This document shows positions 9,936 to 21,984 of a DNA stretch of 64,000 nt, one piece after another (within the stretch, counting starts at the first letter, position 1; each line of letters begins with the position of its first letter). The stretch is from contig JACEFZ010021410.1 in NCBI GenBank assembly GCA_014155875.1, forward strand, positions 32,843-96,842. Direction: 5' to 3'. Source of the stretch: Cepaea nemoralis. Lineage: Eukaryota > Mollusca > Gastropoda > Stylommatophora > Helicidae. The notes below the pieces were generated by a model. The model was not told the DNA's origin. It worked only from the letters and a program-made list of their open reading frames with translations, and searched no databases. A program made the position numbers and the translations under genes.

Positions 9936-10567
9936 TCACATACGGGGCATGTGTGAATATGTCCCCAGTGCTGTGATGTCGACTCTTAAATGCAGTACTA
10001 CGTATTCAGTATCAAAGAAGTTGACAATTTGTTACATCTGTAGCAGTGTTTTCTAACAGTAAGTATTACAGTTACAACCACTTTTAATGACACTAAAGAC
10101 ATGGTGTATTGGTGTTACTTTTCGTCAAGAGTAAATTAGGTAGGCCGAGGGAGGAATTATGATGCTGGGGCAGCTGATGATCTCTGCAAGTCAGTACAGG
10201 CTGTGTACTATGAAGAGATATAAATTCATCCCTGGTATTACCCTTTTTAAGCATTATGGAACAAATAATCTTCTGTCAAAATGGCAAGGTGCCAGTGAGT
10301 GAATAAATGAAATTTACAACAAATGGTCTTACATAACCATATAAGCCGTTTCGTCCTTCTAGTACTATTCACCACATGAAGATTATATGCCTTCACGATG
10401 AAACATTAAATGAATATATTCTAACTTTAACATGTTTATGTTTACTCACACCCTGCTGTTTCTGTGCAAGGATACCAGTGAAAGCTCAGCATGAATACAA
10501 CATCTCACGTTTCAAAGCAAGTCTTGACTTTTGCATGTCAGAAATAGGGCCTGTCTAATCACTTTGG
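9936..10567. other. Unassigned sequence 3' of chemoreceptor 1
   Basis: No supported gene. Short open frames (for example 10376-10558) have no recognisable features. It may hold the 3' untranslated region of the receptor on the minus strand. Confidence 0.4.
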
Positions 10568-11576
10568 CTAGGGCTGTCGCAGACGTGTCCCTACACATAT
10601 AAGCACACAGTTAAACTCTCGCCTGTAGTTAGCGTTCAGATGTAGGTATATCACAAAGCTGATACTGCACCACAAGGTGCCAAACATATAAGCCAATGCC
10701 CATAGCAAGTTGTTGAGGTTTTCTTGTTCGTCGGTGTTGGTTCCTGGGAATGCATAGTAGACTGTTGTTGTGACCATCTTTGGAATGTTACAGCATGTCA
10801 GAGTTATCGCCAGGACCAGAACAATCTTGACCAGTCGTCGCTCTCGACCAGATAGTGTCGATGAATGTTTACCATCGTTGTTAGCTTTATGTCGAACTTT
10901 TGAAGACGCTGCTAATGAATGGCCCATCCATACAGCACACACGATTACCACAGCTTGGGACAACAACCACAGGGATACTCCAGCAGTGATGTCGATTAGA
11001 AATTCCGCTAGCGTTATTTCGGGATTAACGATTGTCGAACATAATATTTCTGATGTAGTCGTGTTATTTCCTGCAGGTGTTAGAATTTCTATCCACGCCT
11101 TTCTGTCGATAACGGCAATTGGAAGGTGAATGATGATGTGTATGACGTATATCGCCAACACGACGACAGTACAACGGGGTCTTGTGAAGACCTGCTTGAC
11201 TTTAAACGGAGAGACAACGCAGTAACATCTCTCTAATGAAACCACGGCTGTGATACAACACGAGACTCCGTATAGAGCACTGATAACCCACCCCAGCACA
11301 TAATCCATAAACCGGACACCGGTGTCAGTATTCGGGGATTGAAGGTCGATTATAAAGTAAACACAGTTTGCTAGTTGGATGCCCGTGACTAGAAAGTCGG
11401 TCAAGGAGAGAGAAAACAGACCAACACTCATGCTGTCTTTCAGACCCAGTTTCGCAAAGATGACCATGGTTATGCAATTTGTGATCACCCCAAGGAATTG
11501 AAATGATGGTACGGGCGACAACGTTCAGAGATATATACAGGTATATCATAACATCGTCGCTGATGACCTCAGACAT
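10568..11576 (-). pseudogene. Intronless class A GPCR, molluscan chemosensory-receptor type (1-nt frameshift)
   Basis: Predicted seven-helix receptor of the cell surface, probably chemosensory. A single exon of about 335 codons starts MSEVISDD at 11576. Helices within the main frame (11521-10568, residues of that frame): TM1 ~8-28, TM2 ~35-58, TM3 ~73-98, TM4 ~113-135, TM5 ~170-200, TM6 ~231-254, TM7 ~270-292. Family marks are KLGLKDSMSVGLFSLSLTDF before TM2, ERCYCVVSPFKVKQVF in place of DRY, and NNTT glycosylation sites in loop 2. One extra base near 11494-11495 separates the first ~27 codons from the rest. That makes it a pseudogene unless it is a sequencing or assembly error. Its paralogue lies at 60599-61687. 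The chemosensory role is inferred from resemblance to Aplysia-type receptors recalled from memory. Confidence 0.82.
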
Positions 11577-11667
11577 GTCCTTATTGTATTCTCAGAATGT
11601 AGAATACCGTTCCTTGACAGTTAGTGCTATTGGAGGGTAGTTGGACAACGTTCATCATTCGTTAGAA

Positions 11668-12068
11668 CAATCTTTGTAGAACTGTGAAAAGCAATGTGAT
11701 AACCGTGTTCCATTTATAAGAGCAAACTTTATAGCACTGAGAATATCTATTATGATATATGACATTTGTGCAATACTATTTTTGTACATGTGAATGCTAA
11801 TGTTATAATCATTTGCCATTTTTTTTACATTTATGCGGACACAGTAGAACTGTGCATAGCAATGTTATGCACTGTATGCCATTTATACGAACACATTGTC
11901 TAGAACTGTGAATATCATTGTTATTAACGCTATGCCATTTTTACCAACAAACTTTTAGAAGTATCAAAACCAATGTTATAAATTGTCTGACAATTAGAAA
12001 ACAAACATTGTAGAATTGTGAATACCATTATAATAAATTGTATGCCATTTATAAGAGCAAGTTATTTT
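11668..12068. repeat. Degenerate ~56-bp tandem repeat, about 7 units
   Basis: Units recur at about 11668, 11728, 11785, 11846, 11901, 11957 and 12013. Each carries TAGAACTGTGAATA-like, ATGTTAT-like and ATGCCATTTATA-like blocks in that order. Unit length varies from 55 to 61 bp with substantial divergence. It lies upstream of chemoreceptor 1. I see no coding potential. Confidence 0.75.
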
Positions 12069-12088
12069 TCAGATGTTTACTTAATATT

Positions 12089-12695
12089 ATTTTTTCCCGT
12101 GTGTTGCCGGGGCCCATAAGGGAAGCAAAGAATAGCAACACTGTAGCCTACCACGCATGTTGTAAGAGGCGACTAAGGAGGCATGATGGTTCCGTCGCCC
12201 TGCTACTGATTGAGTGCGTGGCGCGACACTGTGAGCTGTGAGTTTCGTGTGAAATGCTTCTGAATCTGCCCGAGGTGTTTTGGAGCGTGACTGCATGTTC
12301 GGAGTGGTGGCAGCTGGCTATGTCCCAGAGTTGACCGGTTTTTGCCTTATGCAGAAATGCGTGGCTGCTAGGCTTCTGGTTGACTGCCACTGCCATCAAC
12401 GATGAACTATATGTTTTTTGGTACTGTGTGGATGAACATCTAGGAAACATCCAGACTGCCGATTCCATCAGAGATGAACTGGATGTTTCGTGGGGGACTA
12501 TTGTGTTGACATTCTGGCGGCGGCATTATGCACAGTGAATCTGTGCGGACTGTTGTTTGTCGAGACGCTTGTCTTTTCCACTTTTCACATTGGGCAGTGG
12601 GAGGCGTTTTGTGTGATATTCACTGGCACAGGAACGGAGCAAAATGGGGACGACCCGTTGCTGTGAGGTTGGAACCGCGACTAACTAACTAACTA
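12089..12695 (+). mobile_element. Repeat family R1, copy 1 (CTAA-tailed retroposon)
   Basis: ~607-bp element ending in (CTAA)n (12680-12695), flanked by ACTTAATATT (12079-12088 and 12696-12705). The same family lies inverted at 25391-26288. Shared blocks include GGTTCCGTCGCCCTGCTACTGA, GCATTATGCACAGTG, TATTCACTGGCACAGGAA and GGGGACGACCCGTTGC. The start has the box GTTGTAAGAGGCGACTAA, which I associate with molluscan SINEs. This copy lacks the internal module that copy 2 shares with the SINE at 60066-60325. No protein recognised. Confidence 0.8.
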
Positions 12696-12778
12696 ACTTA
12701 ATATTTTGTCCGACATTGTGTTACCAATGTCAAGTAAAGACGCTCACAGCATCAGACTAGTGCATTTCATAACAATAG

Positions 12779-12900
12779 ATATGAGGTGCCTTAGAAGAAC
12801 AGTGGAAGTAACTGTGAGAGATAGAATCAGGATATGAGTGAAGTTAGTAGAAGACTAAGCCTAAATCCAGTCATGCAAGTTATTAAAGAATATCTCAAGA
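12779..12900 (+). mobile_element. Small LINE C-terminal remnant
   Basis: The + strand translates to RCLRRTVEVTVRDRIR followed by LSLNPVMQVIKE in another frame, resembling the RT C-terminal linker of RTE-like LINEs (MRCLRRI..V..RDRIRN). Short and isolated; a chance match is possible. Confidence 0.45.
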
Positions 12901-14079
12901 ATATCCTGGTGCCATCTACCACAAATAGCCCCAATGAAAGATATAATTGGTACATAGCAACGGTAGGACCATGTAACAGCTGGATTGATGGTACACTGAT
13001 GGTAACTTTCAGAAATGAAAGACAAAATACAAAGGACATTGTAAAGAGCGTTCACAAGATCCTTACATCTCCCCCAACACTTTACTGAGGTCAAAAGACG
13101 CAGAGAAGAAGTAGAGGAATGTTTTCTTCTTTATAATTCATTCTGAATATTCTGTTTCTCCATACCAGGAATGTTTGATATCATCTCAGGCAGGTACTGC
13201 TGTCTTCAAGCTGGAAGTCTGTTTCGGTTGTTAATGGGTTATCCTGTTGATATTTTTTAAAAGTTTTTTGCTTTATTTTAGTTTGGTGCTCGCTCACTTT
13301 GAACTCAAGCGTAATCCATTCACACTACTTCAAGAGGCGCTGGACTTTATTTTCCGTGTGGATGCCAAGTAGCAGGTCAGACGAAATGACGTCAAAAAGA
13401 AATTGTAAGAAAACCTCTAACGTAATAATAGGAGAAGCTAGAGAAGTGACGTGAGATAGTAAGAAACGTCACAGAGGTAGTCAAGAACAACAACAATACA
13501 CTTTGGGGCTGATAGTGAAGAAGGCGGCACGATTCTTTTCAGCAGAAATAAGATTGGCTACAAACTGGCAGGACATCGTACTGATGGCTAATAAATGCTG
13601 GATAGAAGAGCCGGATTATTAGGGCACGATTCATATTAGCTAGAAACGACGAATAGATGCAAATGCAAAAATGGGGACTTACCAAACGTGGCAACGTGAC
13701 ACGGAGGCCGACCGGTAAGGAGCAATAGCTGACTAGAAGTAGTGACAATATATCAGTAGTTATGTTATAACTCAACTTGTGCAACAATGATGTATATCTT
13801 TGCAATACTGTCCCGCCTGGCTGAACAGGCACGGTATTTCGGGAATTATCAATGTATTCCTACTATGTTTAATATTATAATTGATATGTGAGAACAAGCT
13901 TGAACACAGACAATAAATGTCGCCATAACTGCTATTGTCGAACGGCTTTGACTTATTCATCAACGTTGGCACAAGCTTCTGGATTGTCTGTTGAAATGGT
14001 TTAGTTACCTTGGACGATGAGCCAGTTTTCTGAACTTGAGTATTATATCGTTACTAACATTTTAGTAGTGGATTACTTT
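12901..14079. other. Unassigned sequence
   Basis: No gene or known repeat recognised. Short frames on both strands are broken and lack motifs. Confidence 0.4.
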
Positions 14080-15230
14080 CCCTATTACCAGTGTCCCTCC
14101 TTATCAGGCAAATTCACTCCGAATTCAATAGGTGTGATTTTCATGCCTCCAGTTACGATCTGCATCCCGTGATTTTGGACTTTACTTATTTTGTTTAGGT
14201 GTGACATGGCTGCTGTTGCTCAAGCTGCAATACTGTATTCAAGGACTGGCCTCATTGGTCCAATATATAGATTCTTGAGAACATCCACATATCTTCCTCA
14301 TGTTGAACCAACAAGATTTTTCTTGGACGCCATTCTTGATCGATTTACCTCAATATGTATGTTCCATTCTAGGTGACGATCGCAGATTACAGCTAGATAT
14401 TTTGGATTGTTTTCCTGACGCACTATGTTTCCATTTAGCAGTAGCTTAGCTAGCTGTAATTTATTTGAGAGGGAGAAATCCGTAAATGTTGTTTTCTCCT
14501 CAATGATCTTTAATAGCCAAGCCTTTGACCATATCTTTAGCATTAATATGGCTTGATGCCTCTTGTTGTTAGCTGTATTAATACTTCCCTCAGAAGGCCA
14601 CTTGGATAAGTCGTCTGCATAAGTGGAGGTGTGTACTTTGGCATGACATTTTTCTGTGATGTCATTTGTTTACGCCAGGAAAGGTGTTGGGAAAGAACCC
14701 CTCCCCGGAGGACTCTTTGCTGCAACATTTTCTTACTGGTTTGTCATTGAGCTTTTGGTTTGGCTGTTCCGTTCTCAAGGTAGAGGCTGATCCACTTTCC
14801 CACACATATTCCCATACACACCTGTATCTTTCGCAATTTTAATTCCAGTATATCCTTCTATACTTTATCAATTGCTTTTCTAAATCTACCCAAACCGCTA
14901 ATGTCTGCAGATTCGCTTGGTATCCTCCATTTCCTGAAATATGTTGGTTATTTTTATTTTCGTGCATCAGTACTTTCCGAATCGTGCTTGTTGTGATTAA
15001 AATATGTTTCTCTTCCAGATGCAACATTAATCTGTAATTCATAATGCGTTCCATTTATGTCCATGCACAGCTGAGTAGACTCATAGGTCGATAGGCAGTT
15101 GGTTCTGCCAGGCTGTTTATTCTTCTTTGGTATCCAACATATTTATAATAGCTCGCCTTATGACGTCCTTGTCGAAAGGTTCTACAGTTACCATTCTACC
15201 TGCCGTTTGCTTATTGCGAGGTGGGTTTAT
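14080..15230 (-). mobile_element. Jockey-like LINE remnant
   Basis: Scattered minus-strand matches in three frames follow the order of a Jockey-type RT. They run from a region near 15190, through ADDLSKWPSEG (around 14600) and NPKYLAVICDRHLEWNIHIE (14410-14350), to RPVLEYSIAA (14250) and VQNHGMQIVTGGMKITPI (14170-14120). Many stops and indels make it an old copy. This lineage differs from LINE-A, with an LxV-x-LD-x2-L-x-W block instead of YLG-x2-ITSD. Confidence 0.7.
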
Positions 15231-16666
15231 TCTAGATTATTGCTCCCTTTGACGAAATGACCAATGCATGCCTGGTTCTTTTCTTGGGATTTGTAATAGT
15301 GTGAAAACATTTCCTGCCATCAGCTTCTTGACAAAAAATATTTGTACAAATCCATAGCGATGCAATCCCATGAAATAATATTGGCACATTCAGATGTTAG
15401 CGATTAATGGTAAGACATTTAAAAATAATAACGTTTCAGTAAAGCACCCACTATAGGTACAATTATTGACGTCATATCTGAACACTTTCGTTCCACTATG
15501 TGACGTGCTTCTCATAAGTAAATTTCCTTGCAGCACGGAGTAAATGCACTATTGAACACTGATGCTTACGTGTGAAGATATAATAAATTTCATTATATGC
15601 ACTTCATCTCTGACCCGCAAATTATATACCGCATATAAACAACCATTGAGGACTGCTGTACAAAGTCCAGAACAAAAATTGTTTTGTTGCGTGTACATAA
15701 TGACAAGATTATATGCTAAATCTCATAATTTTCCCTCAGTTGGTTACTGAGTTATGGATTCTTACATGGGGGAAAATAGTTGTGAACCCACTATAGCATA
15801 TGCACGGACTACACTTGAGTCCAAAGCAAGCGGACGTTAAAACCGCCCATGAATAGAAACCTGTGATGGGTGTTGACGTGTGTCTCTTGTATGCATGGTA
15901 CATCAATGTTTTCTTCATAAATGTGCGATGGGCTAAGGGGACGTGTTTTTTAAGGACTCCTTCGGAATTCCACTGTAGTATACGTTAAGTGTCCGAGGTG
16001 TTTGATCAGTAATTCTTGCCTTATCCCGCTGTTCATTGACTCTATATGACGTCATCATAAAGCGTGTTGAGTTCCCCTGTTGTGTCAAGCCGTTGGCTCA
16101 GTACATCCGACTGCGACAAGCGTTTTTCTATGTGTGTGCGTATTTGTTTCTCTCTTTCTAGGTTTTGTTTCCCTAGCATTTGGTTGACCCGGCCTACCTG
16201 CGATTTTGTTATCTACTGTGTGATCAGTCTTGCTGGAACACAGCCGGTGTGAGAAACATCTGGCTCGTGCATTCTTGAATAATAAAAACATATTTTTAAA
16301 CACACGGAACGAATTACCGTTGAACGAATTGGAATTCAGAAATAAGTCAATGCTGAAGTTGACACTCCTTTCAATGATATTTGTAGAAAAAGGAAAAGTT
16401 CTTGCTTTAGCATCATATCGTTACCATGGACGCAATTTTCTTTGTCGAAACTAAGACATTCTAGCGTTTTAGTTAAAAAATTACGATTCAAATTCATATT
16501 ACTCTGGTGAAATTACAAAGAAATTAAGTGATCCTGCTACATAAACAACTGTTTCATCTTGAGGTTGAAATTAAATGTCGAGAAAACGTTGAAAATCTCA
16601 CAGACAGTGTCTGTACTTCATCCTTCAGCAAAAGGTGCATGCTTTTGTTTGCTGGTTTTAAGATCA
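15231..16666. other. Unassigned sequence
   Basis: No supported gene. Short frames (15562-15750, 16064-16252, 16230-16454) show no motif. AT-rich with no tandem structure noticed. Confidence 0.4.
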
Positions 16667-17020
16667 TTATCATCATGTGCCGTGCCGATAAGAGTGGGTG
16701 GTCATGTTTATCTACTTTACACGATCATCAGAGTTGTGGATCAGCTCCGTGTTCTTGTCTCGACATTGCCACGTAGCCAAGGTATCTAGATATTCACTTC
16801 TCTTGCTTCCCCTGTTCTTTTTCCCTCAATCTTGTCAGTTGTCACTAAGTTCTCTAATTTATTTTTTTTCTTATAACGTTTCCAAGGAATTTGGACTTTC
16901 TACGTCTAATTTTTCTAGTCAGTTTACAGTTCTCTTTGGCTTATTAAAGGACTTTCTCATTGGTTTTCTGTCTGTCCATGTTATTCTTTGCATCTTCCTA
17001 AGAAACCACATTTTTAAAAA
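16667..17020 (-). mobile_element. LINE-A 3' fragment
   Basis: Read on the minus strand it gives the LINE-A C-terminus: FLRKMQRI, W.DRK..., ...REL.TT..IE... and the 3' end GGCACGGCACATGATGATAATGATC near 16667. It matches 8430-8790 block by block. Frameshifts throughout; 5' truncated near 17020. Confidence 0.75.
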
Positions 17021-17597
17021 GAGAAGTGGAAATATTCACTATGTTGACAATCCGCCGAAACATAATGCAACAAATTTGCTTGAAAAGAAACTTAGTTATT
17101 CAGCGTAAACTATAGATTTATATTGATGTTCGGCAGCATAAAAATATGACTATAGCTATCTTGACACCGGAACTTATTTTCTGAATACTTAATGTGATCA
17201 AAAGGGACAAGATAAGAGTTGATGACATAAGGAAGCAAGGCACAGAATGTCAGCAACTGATTTCATGGAATGACAGCGAGTTGGATAGTTCTGTAGTGTG
17301 GCACAAATATTCGCAAACAGCATATCAAAAACAGTATATCACAAACAGCCTATTACAAACAGCATATGACACAAACAACATATCACAAACAACATTGATA
17401 TTTCAATACCGTGGAAGCTGAGATTTTGACATAGTGATACACTCAGACGAAGAAATCTACAACTGGTCAGATTCATTGACTGTTAAGTTTACCATGCCTA
17501 GGCAGATCAGATTATGTTTACGATAACTTCGGCATTAATATGATTTTTCAGCAGCTTACAAACGGTTTACGGTGTTTATATATATGCTTCTATAGAG
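17021..17597. other. Unassigned sequence with a short 14-bp tandem
   Basis: No gene recognised. Positions 17315-17394 hold about 5.5 copies of a 14-15-bp unit of type ACAAACAGCATATC with variants. Confidence 0.55.
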
Positions 17598-17608
17598 TAT
17601 TGGACACT

Positions 17609-17775
17609 CTTTCATTCATTCATTCATTCATTCATTCATTCTTTCAGTAGCATGTACATTGCATAACCTCTCTCCCATAACAACCTTCCGGAAAACCTCT
17701 CGATCATAAGCAAGATGTCCCGCCTCCGATATACCCATCTGGAGATCATCCGCCACATCCTGCACCCATCTTCTC
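17609..17775 (-). mobile_element. Very short LINE 3' end with ATTC/GAAT tail
   Basis: 167-bp insertion flanked by TATTGGACACT (17598-17608 and 17776-17786). On the minus strand it encodes RRWVQDVADDLQMGI and REVFRKVV, typical of the last residues of a LINE RT, followed by a (GAAT)n tail visible as (ATTC)n at 17611-17642. Severe 5' truncation. Confidence 0.8.
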
Positions 17776-17786
17776 TATTGGACACT

Positions 17787-18518
17787 ACGATAGATAAATC
17801 CTTATTGTATTAATTTCTGCTCAACGGCAGTTGGCTACAGCCATTGGTTATGCACGGTCTTATTGTAATTGATTTCCAAGCAAATAATCGTTATGCTATG
17901 TACATCATAGTAATCATTATTTGGCGAAAGAAGTGGTAAGTTTTATCTGTATTTGAAGATTCGTAATAACCCACCTGGATTTCTAAGGCATAGTTTTAAT
18001 ACTGCTATAGTTAGGTTCATTTCCTAGCTAAATCTAATTTTCTGATTTAGGTAATTCTCTGAAATGTACTGCAATATCCAACATCAGACAGCGACGTTAA
18101 GTGGTTAAACTATTACATTTATTGACTGATTCACTTTGGCAGGTGCATTATCTTCAGCAAGCAAAATATAATGGATTGAACTTTTCTCGTTACTGGTAAA
18201 TGACTGATCATTGTGCTAACTTCCATTCGCTCAACAACGGGATGTCTTGGATGTGTCTATATCTTTGTGAACAATTAAGTTTGAACATCGATCCATCAGA
18301 TGAACATTTTCATATTTGATTTCTGTATCTATACATGTTATGCTTCCCTTTATTAATACTCTGTTTAAGCAGGAGATCGAATCACACGAATATATGTCAT
18401 ATTTTATTTGGTATTGTTAGTTATTACTTAGAGTGTCTAAGTTTCAGACTTGAATATCTAGAGGACATTGCTCATCACCTCCCATGTTACATTAGTATTA
18501 ACATTAAAATGTACTTCC
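17787..18518. other. Unassigned sequence
   Basis: AT-rich; no gene, RNA or repeat recognised. Confidence 0.4.
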
Positions 18519-19740
18519 ACTCATCTCATCTCATCTCATCATGTTCCTCTTCTACCTTGCGGTGTCGAGGTGAAGTATAAACTTTGTGAGAGTGCCAGAT
18601 TATGGGCTTCATATATCGACATTCCCATGGACTCTGCTATTCCCTCCGTCCAACGTTTACGTGGTCGGCCTCTTCCTCTTTTTCCATCTGGTCTGTACAT
18701 AATTGCTTGTTGTGGTATGCTGTTGACTGGTAACCTACTTGCATGGCCAAACAATTTGACTTGCTGCTTTCTAATAAAATCTTCTAGTGCTGCTTTAACC
18801 ACCACTTTAGTCCTGATTTCTTCATTTCTGATCTTATCTCTTCTTGATACGTTGAGTATTCTTCTCAGGAACCTCATTTCTGTTGTTGTGATTTTTCTTT
18901 TCTCTTTTTCTGTCATTGTCCAGGTTTGGCATTGGTAGTGTAGAGTTGGTAGGACGATTGTGTTGTAAAGTGCTTTCTTAGTAGTTATTGATTCATGTTT
19001 GTTCTTTAGTATTGGTGCCATTTGTCCAATGAGTTGATTTGCCTTATTGCACCTATTTTCGATCTCGTCTTCTGATCTGCCATTTGATGATATTATACTT
19101 CCTAGGTACTTGAAACTCTTTACTTGTTTCAAGGGATGTTCGTTTAGGTGAATTGTTGTTGTTTGTTCTTCTTTAGTTATAGTCATTACCTCTGTTTTGC
19201 TTGTGCTAATTTTCATGTTATGTTCCCTACACATTTCGTTTAGACTATTCATGTGGACTTGTAATTCAGCTTCTGATTTTGCTATTAGTGCTTGGTCGTC
19301 CGCAAACAGGAGTTCTCTAATGGTTAGATTTGCAGATGGTTCTTCTTCTGTGTTCTCGTCATGCGGTATTCTTGCTGTCTCTGTTTGGCTGGTTTCTTTA
19401 CATATGTTGTCTATATATGTTATGAACAAGAGAGGGGACAGGAAACAACCTTGTCGTACTCCAGATCTTATGGTGAAGGGTTCTGAGTGTCCTCCAGTTG
19501 CTCTCACTATGCATTCACTGTTGTTGTATAAACTTCTACATAGGTTTGTTAGATGTGTACTCACTCCATATTGTTTAAGGATTTCCCACAGTTTGTTTCT
19601 ATCTACTCTGTCGAATGCCTTTTCTTGGTCGACAAAGGCTAAGTAGAGTGTTTCATTGAATTCGATTGATTTTTCTATAAGTTGTCTAAGAGCAAAAATG
19701 GCATCTGTGCATCCTTTGTTTTTCCTAAATCTTACTATCC
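18519..19740 (-). mobile_element. LINE-B: 5'-truncated non-LTR retrotransposon with ATGAG tail
   Basis: The 3' half of a LINE RT. On the minus strand: FVDQEKAFDRVDRNKLW near 19640, GVRQGCFLSPLLFITYID (about 19460-19410), catalytic FADDQALIAKSEAELQ (about 19300), a YLGSIISS thumb motif, WTMTEKEKRK and RGRGRPRKRW. It ends with a tail of ATGAG repeats (plus strand CTCATCTCATCTCATC, 18522-18537). 5' truncated just after the second conserved RT block. Distinct from LINE-A in sequence and tail. Confidence 0.88.
18539..19564 (-). pseudogene. LINE-B reverse transcriptase C-terminal half (open frame)
   Basis: 341 uninterrupted codons covering RT palm (GVRQGC at residues ~33-38; FADDQ near residue 87), thumb (KYLGSIISS) and the C-terminal domain with a basic RGRGRPRKR patch. 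The role would be target-primed reverse transcription of element RNA in the nucleus. The frame is open upstream to about 19740 but lacks the endonuclease and N-terminal RT blocks, so the protein is non-functional although no stop interrupts this part. The lack of decay suggests a fairly recent insertion. Confidence 0.85.
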
Positions 19741-19744
19741 CGGA

Positions 19745-19958
19745 AACATAATTTTTAAATATAAAACTTAATGTTAATTACAAAAGTTAATGTTAATGTG
19801 AAATACAAAACTGAATGTTAAATTTAAATGCAAAACGTAATGTTAATGTTAAATTCAAAACTTAACGTTAAAGTTACATTTTTTTTAATGTAATATTTAT
19901 GTTACATACAAAACTTAATGTTAATTGTAAATTAAAAACTTAATGTTAAAATAAAGGA
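19745..19958. repeat. Degenerate short tandem of the AACTTAATGTTAA type
   Basis: About ten recurrences of AAAACTTAATGTTAA-like words with 10-25-bp spacing and many substitutions. Low complexity, no coding. It lies between the truncated LINE-B 5' end and a tRNA-SINE. Confidence 0.7.
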
Positions 19959-20125
19959 TCCTTATCCACACATGGAGGAGTATTGGTTGCATGAGTATTT
20001 TCGCTACCTGGTAGCTTGGATGCATGTTTTATGACATGTCGGCCTCTAATGGGACTCGAACACATGCTCGCAGGATGGACATTTAATTCTGCTAACCGAT
20101 GCCCTACAGCCACTCCCCAATGAGA
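19959..20125 (-). mobile_element. tRNA-derived SINE
   Basis: On the minus strand, from 20125: GAGTGGCTGTAGGGCATCGG fits a tRNA 5' half with an A box, and GTGTTCGAGTCCCA (about 20058-20045) is a good B box. About 100 nt of body follow with AAGCTACCAGGTAGCG. The tail is not clear. No target duplication identified. The body differs from the SINE at 60066-60325. Confidence 0.75.
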
Positions 20126-20368
20126 GCTTAATAAATGTAATTATTTACATCCTCGACAATCCGTCCGAAAACAATCGGCGAAATTCGAGACCGACGAAAA
20201 CCGAGGCAATTATTTCCACATGAATCAATGTAAATCCAATTAATTCGCTCTAGACACTCCAAAATACATAACAAAAACACATTTGTATGGAGAATAAATG
20301 CAGTTTTTAATTCTAAAAACAATTAAATATAGAAGACTAATGTAAAGAATAATTATCAAATTTATCAT

Positions 20369-20614
20369 GACATTTACCTTTCTGAAGACTTCTTTGCGTA
20401 TGGACGACGGCGAGGATTGATGAGAGAGGTGCAGATATTTTTGTTTAGAAGGGGAATCATCCTCCATAAGGACCTTTGGTATCAATTCCCTTCTGTGTCT
20501 TATTGTCTTTTGTATGCAAGTGCGCCTCTTGAGGTTTTTAAACCATCCTCTGCTGGCCTTTCTGTTATTCCTCGTGACTTTCTGTTTAAAAACCATTTTA
20601 TTTACTCTGTGCAT
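20369..20614 (-). other. Possible small exon or CENP-B/Tc5-like fragment
   Basis: An open minus-strand frame begins ATG at 20614 and has a basic segment VTRNNRKASRGWFKNLKRR that vaguely resembles the helix-turn-helix of CENP-B/pogo transposases (AS-x-GW-x2-FK-x-R). The frame runs to FRK followed by GTAAATG near 20372, a plausible 5' splice site. Beyond that it becomes a hydrophobic AT-rich tail to 20240. A chance frame cannot be excluded. Confidence 0.25.
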
Positions 20615-20636
20615 GCTTGTGTTGTTTCATGATTAT

Positions 20637-21756
20637 TACGCCTGCAGAAGGTTGTGTACTAGCTCCCACCCTCTTTGGAATATACTTTTCACTTCTACTG
20701 AAATATGCATTTCGTGGTCAGAATGGTGGTATATACATTCACTCACGCTCAGATGGCGGCCTCTACAATGCTCAGAGATTGAAGGCTAAGACCAAAATTA
20801 GGAAGGTACTGATCAGAGAGTTGCTTTTTGCAGATGATGCTGCAGTTACGACCCACTCTGAGGAAGAATTGCAATGTCTACTATCTGCATTCTCCAATGC
20901 TTGTTCTGAATTTGGTTTAACAATTAGCAAAAAGAAGACACAGATTATGTCACAAGGTGCACATGGGGTACCATCAATCTTTATTGACGACGCCGAACTA
21001 GAGATAGTAGACCATTTTACATATCTAGGATCAGTGGTAAATAGCAAATTATCCCTAGATCAGGAAATCAACATCCGGATTGGTAAGGCAGCAACAACAA
21101 TGAACAGGTTAAGAAAAAGAGTCTCGGAGAACAGGAAGCTTACTGCCAAAACAAAAGTCCTTGTCTATCAAGCCTGTGTCCTTAGTACTCTTCTTTATGG
21201 CAGTGAAACCTGGACAACTTACTCACACCAAGAGAACAATTTAAACAGCTTTCATATGCGGTGTCTGCGAAGAATTCTTGGTATTAAGTGGCAAGACAAA
21301 ATCACAAATACTGAAGTATTGGAAAGATCAGGTTGTGTGACAGTTTATTCCATGCTCAGTCTTCGTAGACATAGATGGATAGGACATCTTAGGAGGATGG
21401 ATGATGGTAGAATACCAAAGGATATCTTTTTTGGTGAATTACAGATGGGTAAGAGATCTCAGGGTCGGCCTCTACTACGATACAAAGATGTGTGTAAGCG
21501 AGACATGATTGATACAGGCATTGATAATGCACATTGGGAGCAAGTCGCCGCTGAACGTGTTGCATGGAGGGTAAATATCAGAAATGGAATAAAGTCAAAG
21601 GAGAAAATTATTGCAGAAAAGTCACACACCAAGCGTTTGAGACGTAAGATGGTGCATGATGGTGGAAATGACCACGTGTTCACATGCACCCACTGTGAAC
21701 GGACATTTACAGCGCAAATTGGCCTTATCAGTCACACTCGCTACCGCCATAGTTAA
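20637..21756 (+). pseudogene. LINE-C: RT 3' half with C-terminal C2H2 finger (open frame)
   Basis: 5'-truncated LINE whose frame stays open for about 370 codons. Blocks in order: GCVLAPTLFGIYFSLLL, catalytic FADDAAVTTHSEEELQ, FTYLGSVVNSKLSLDQEIN, LLYGSETWTTY, LRRILGIKWQDKI, RWIGHLRRMDD, and a C-terminal zinc finger CTHCERTFTAQIGLISHTR with Cys-x2-Cys and His pair, stop at 21756. The LINE fragment at 56925-57707 is a related but distinct copy with matching blocks (IKWQDKIPDT, FVSHLRTH). It lacks endonuclease and early RT blocks, so it is non-autonomous. Confidence 0.88.
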
Positions 21757-21984
21757 AAGTTATTATGCCTTTTTAGAGCACAAACTATCGTCTGTCAAGA
21801 CGAGGTGCCAATGAATGACGCCTGCAGAGTATATTATTTTGCAGAGTATACACGAGTGGGCTTCAAATGAAAACCTTTAATGTTTTGTGTATGTGTGAAT
21901 ATATTATGTTGAAGTAAAAACAAATGTATTATTTTTCGATGTGTTAAATGCAAGTCCTCAAGCGCAGATAAACTGTTTAAATTC

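Noticed and set aside
10770..11129. 119-codon plus-strand frame
   Set aside because: Antisense shadow of the chemoreceptor on the minus strand.
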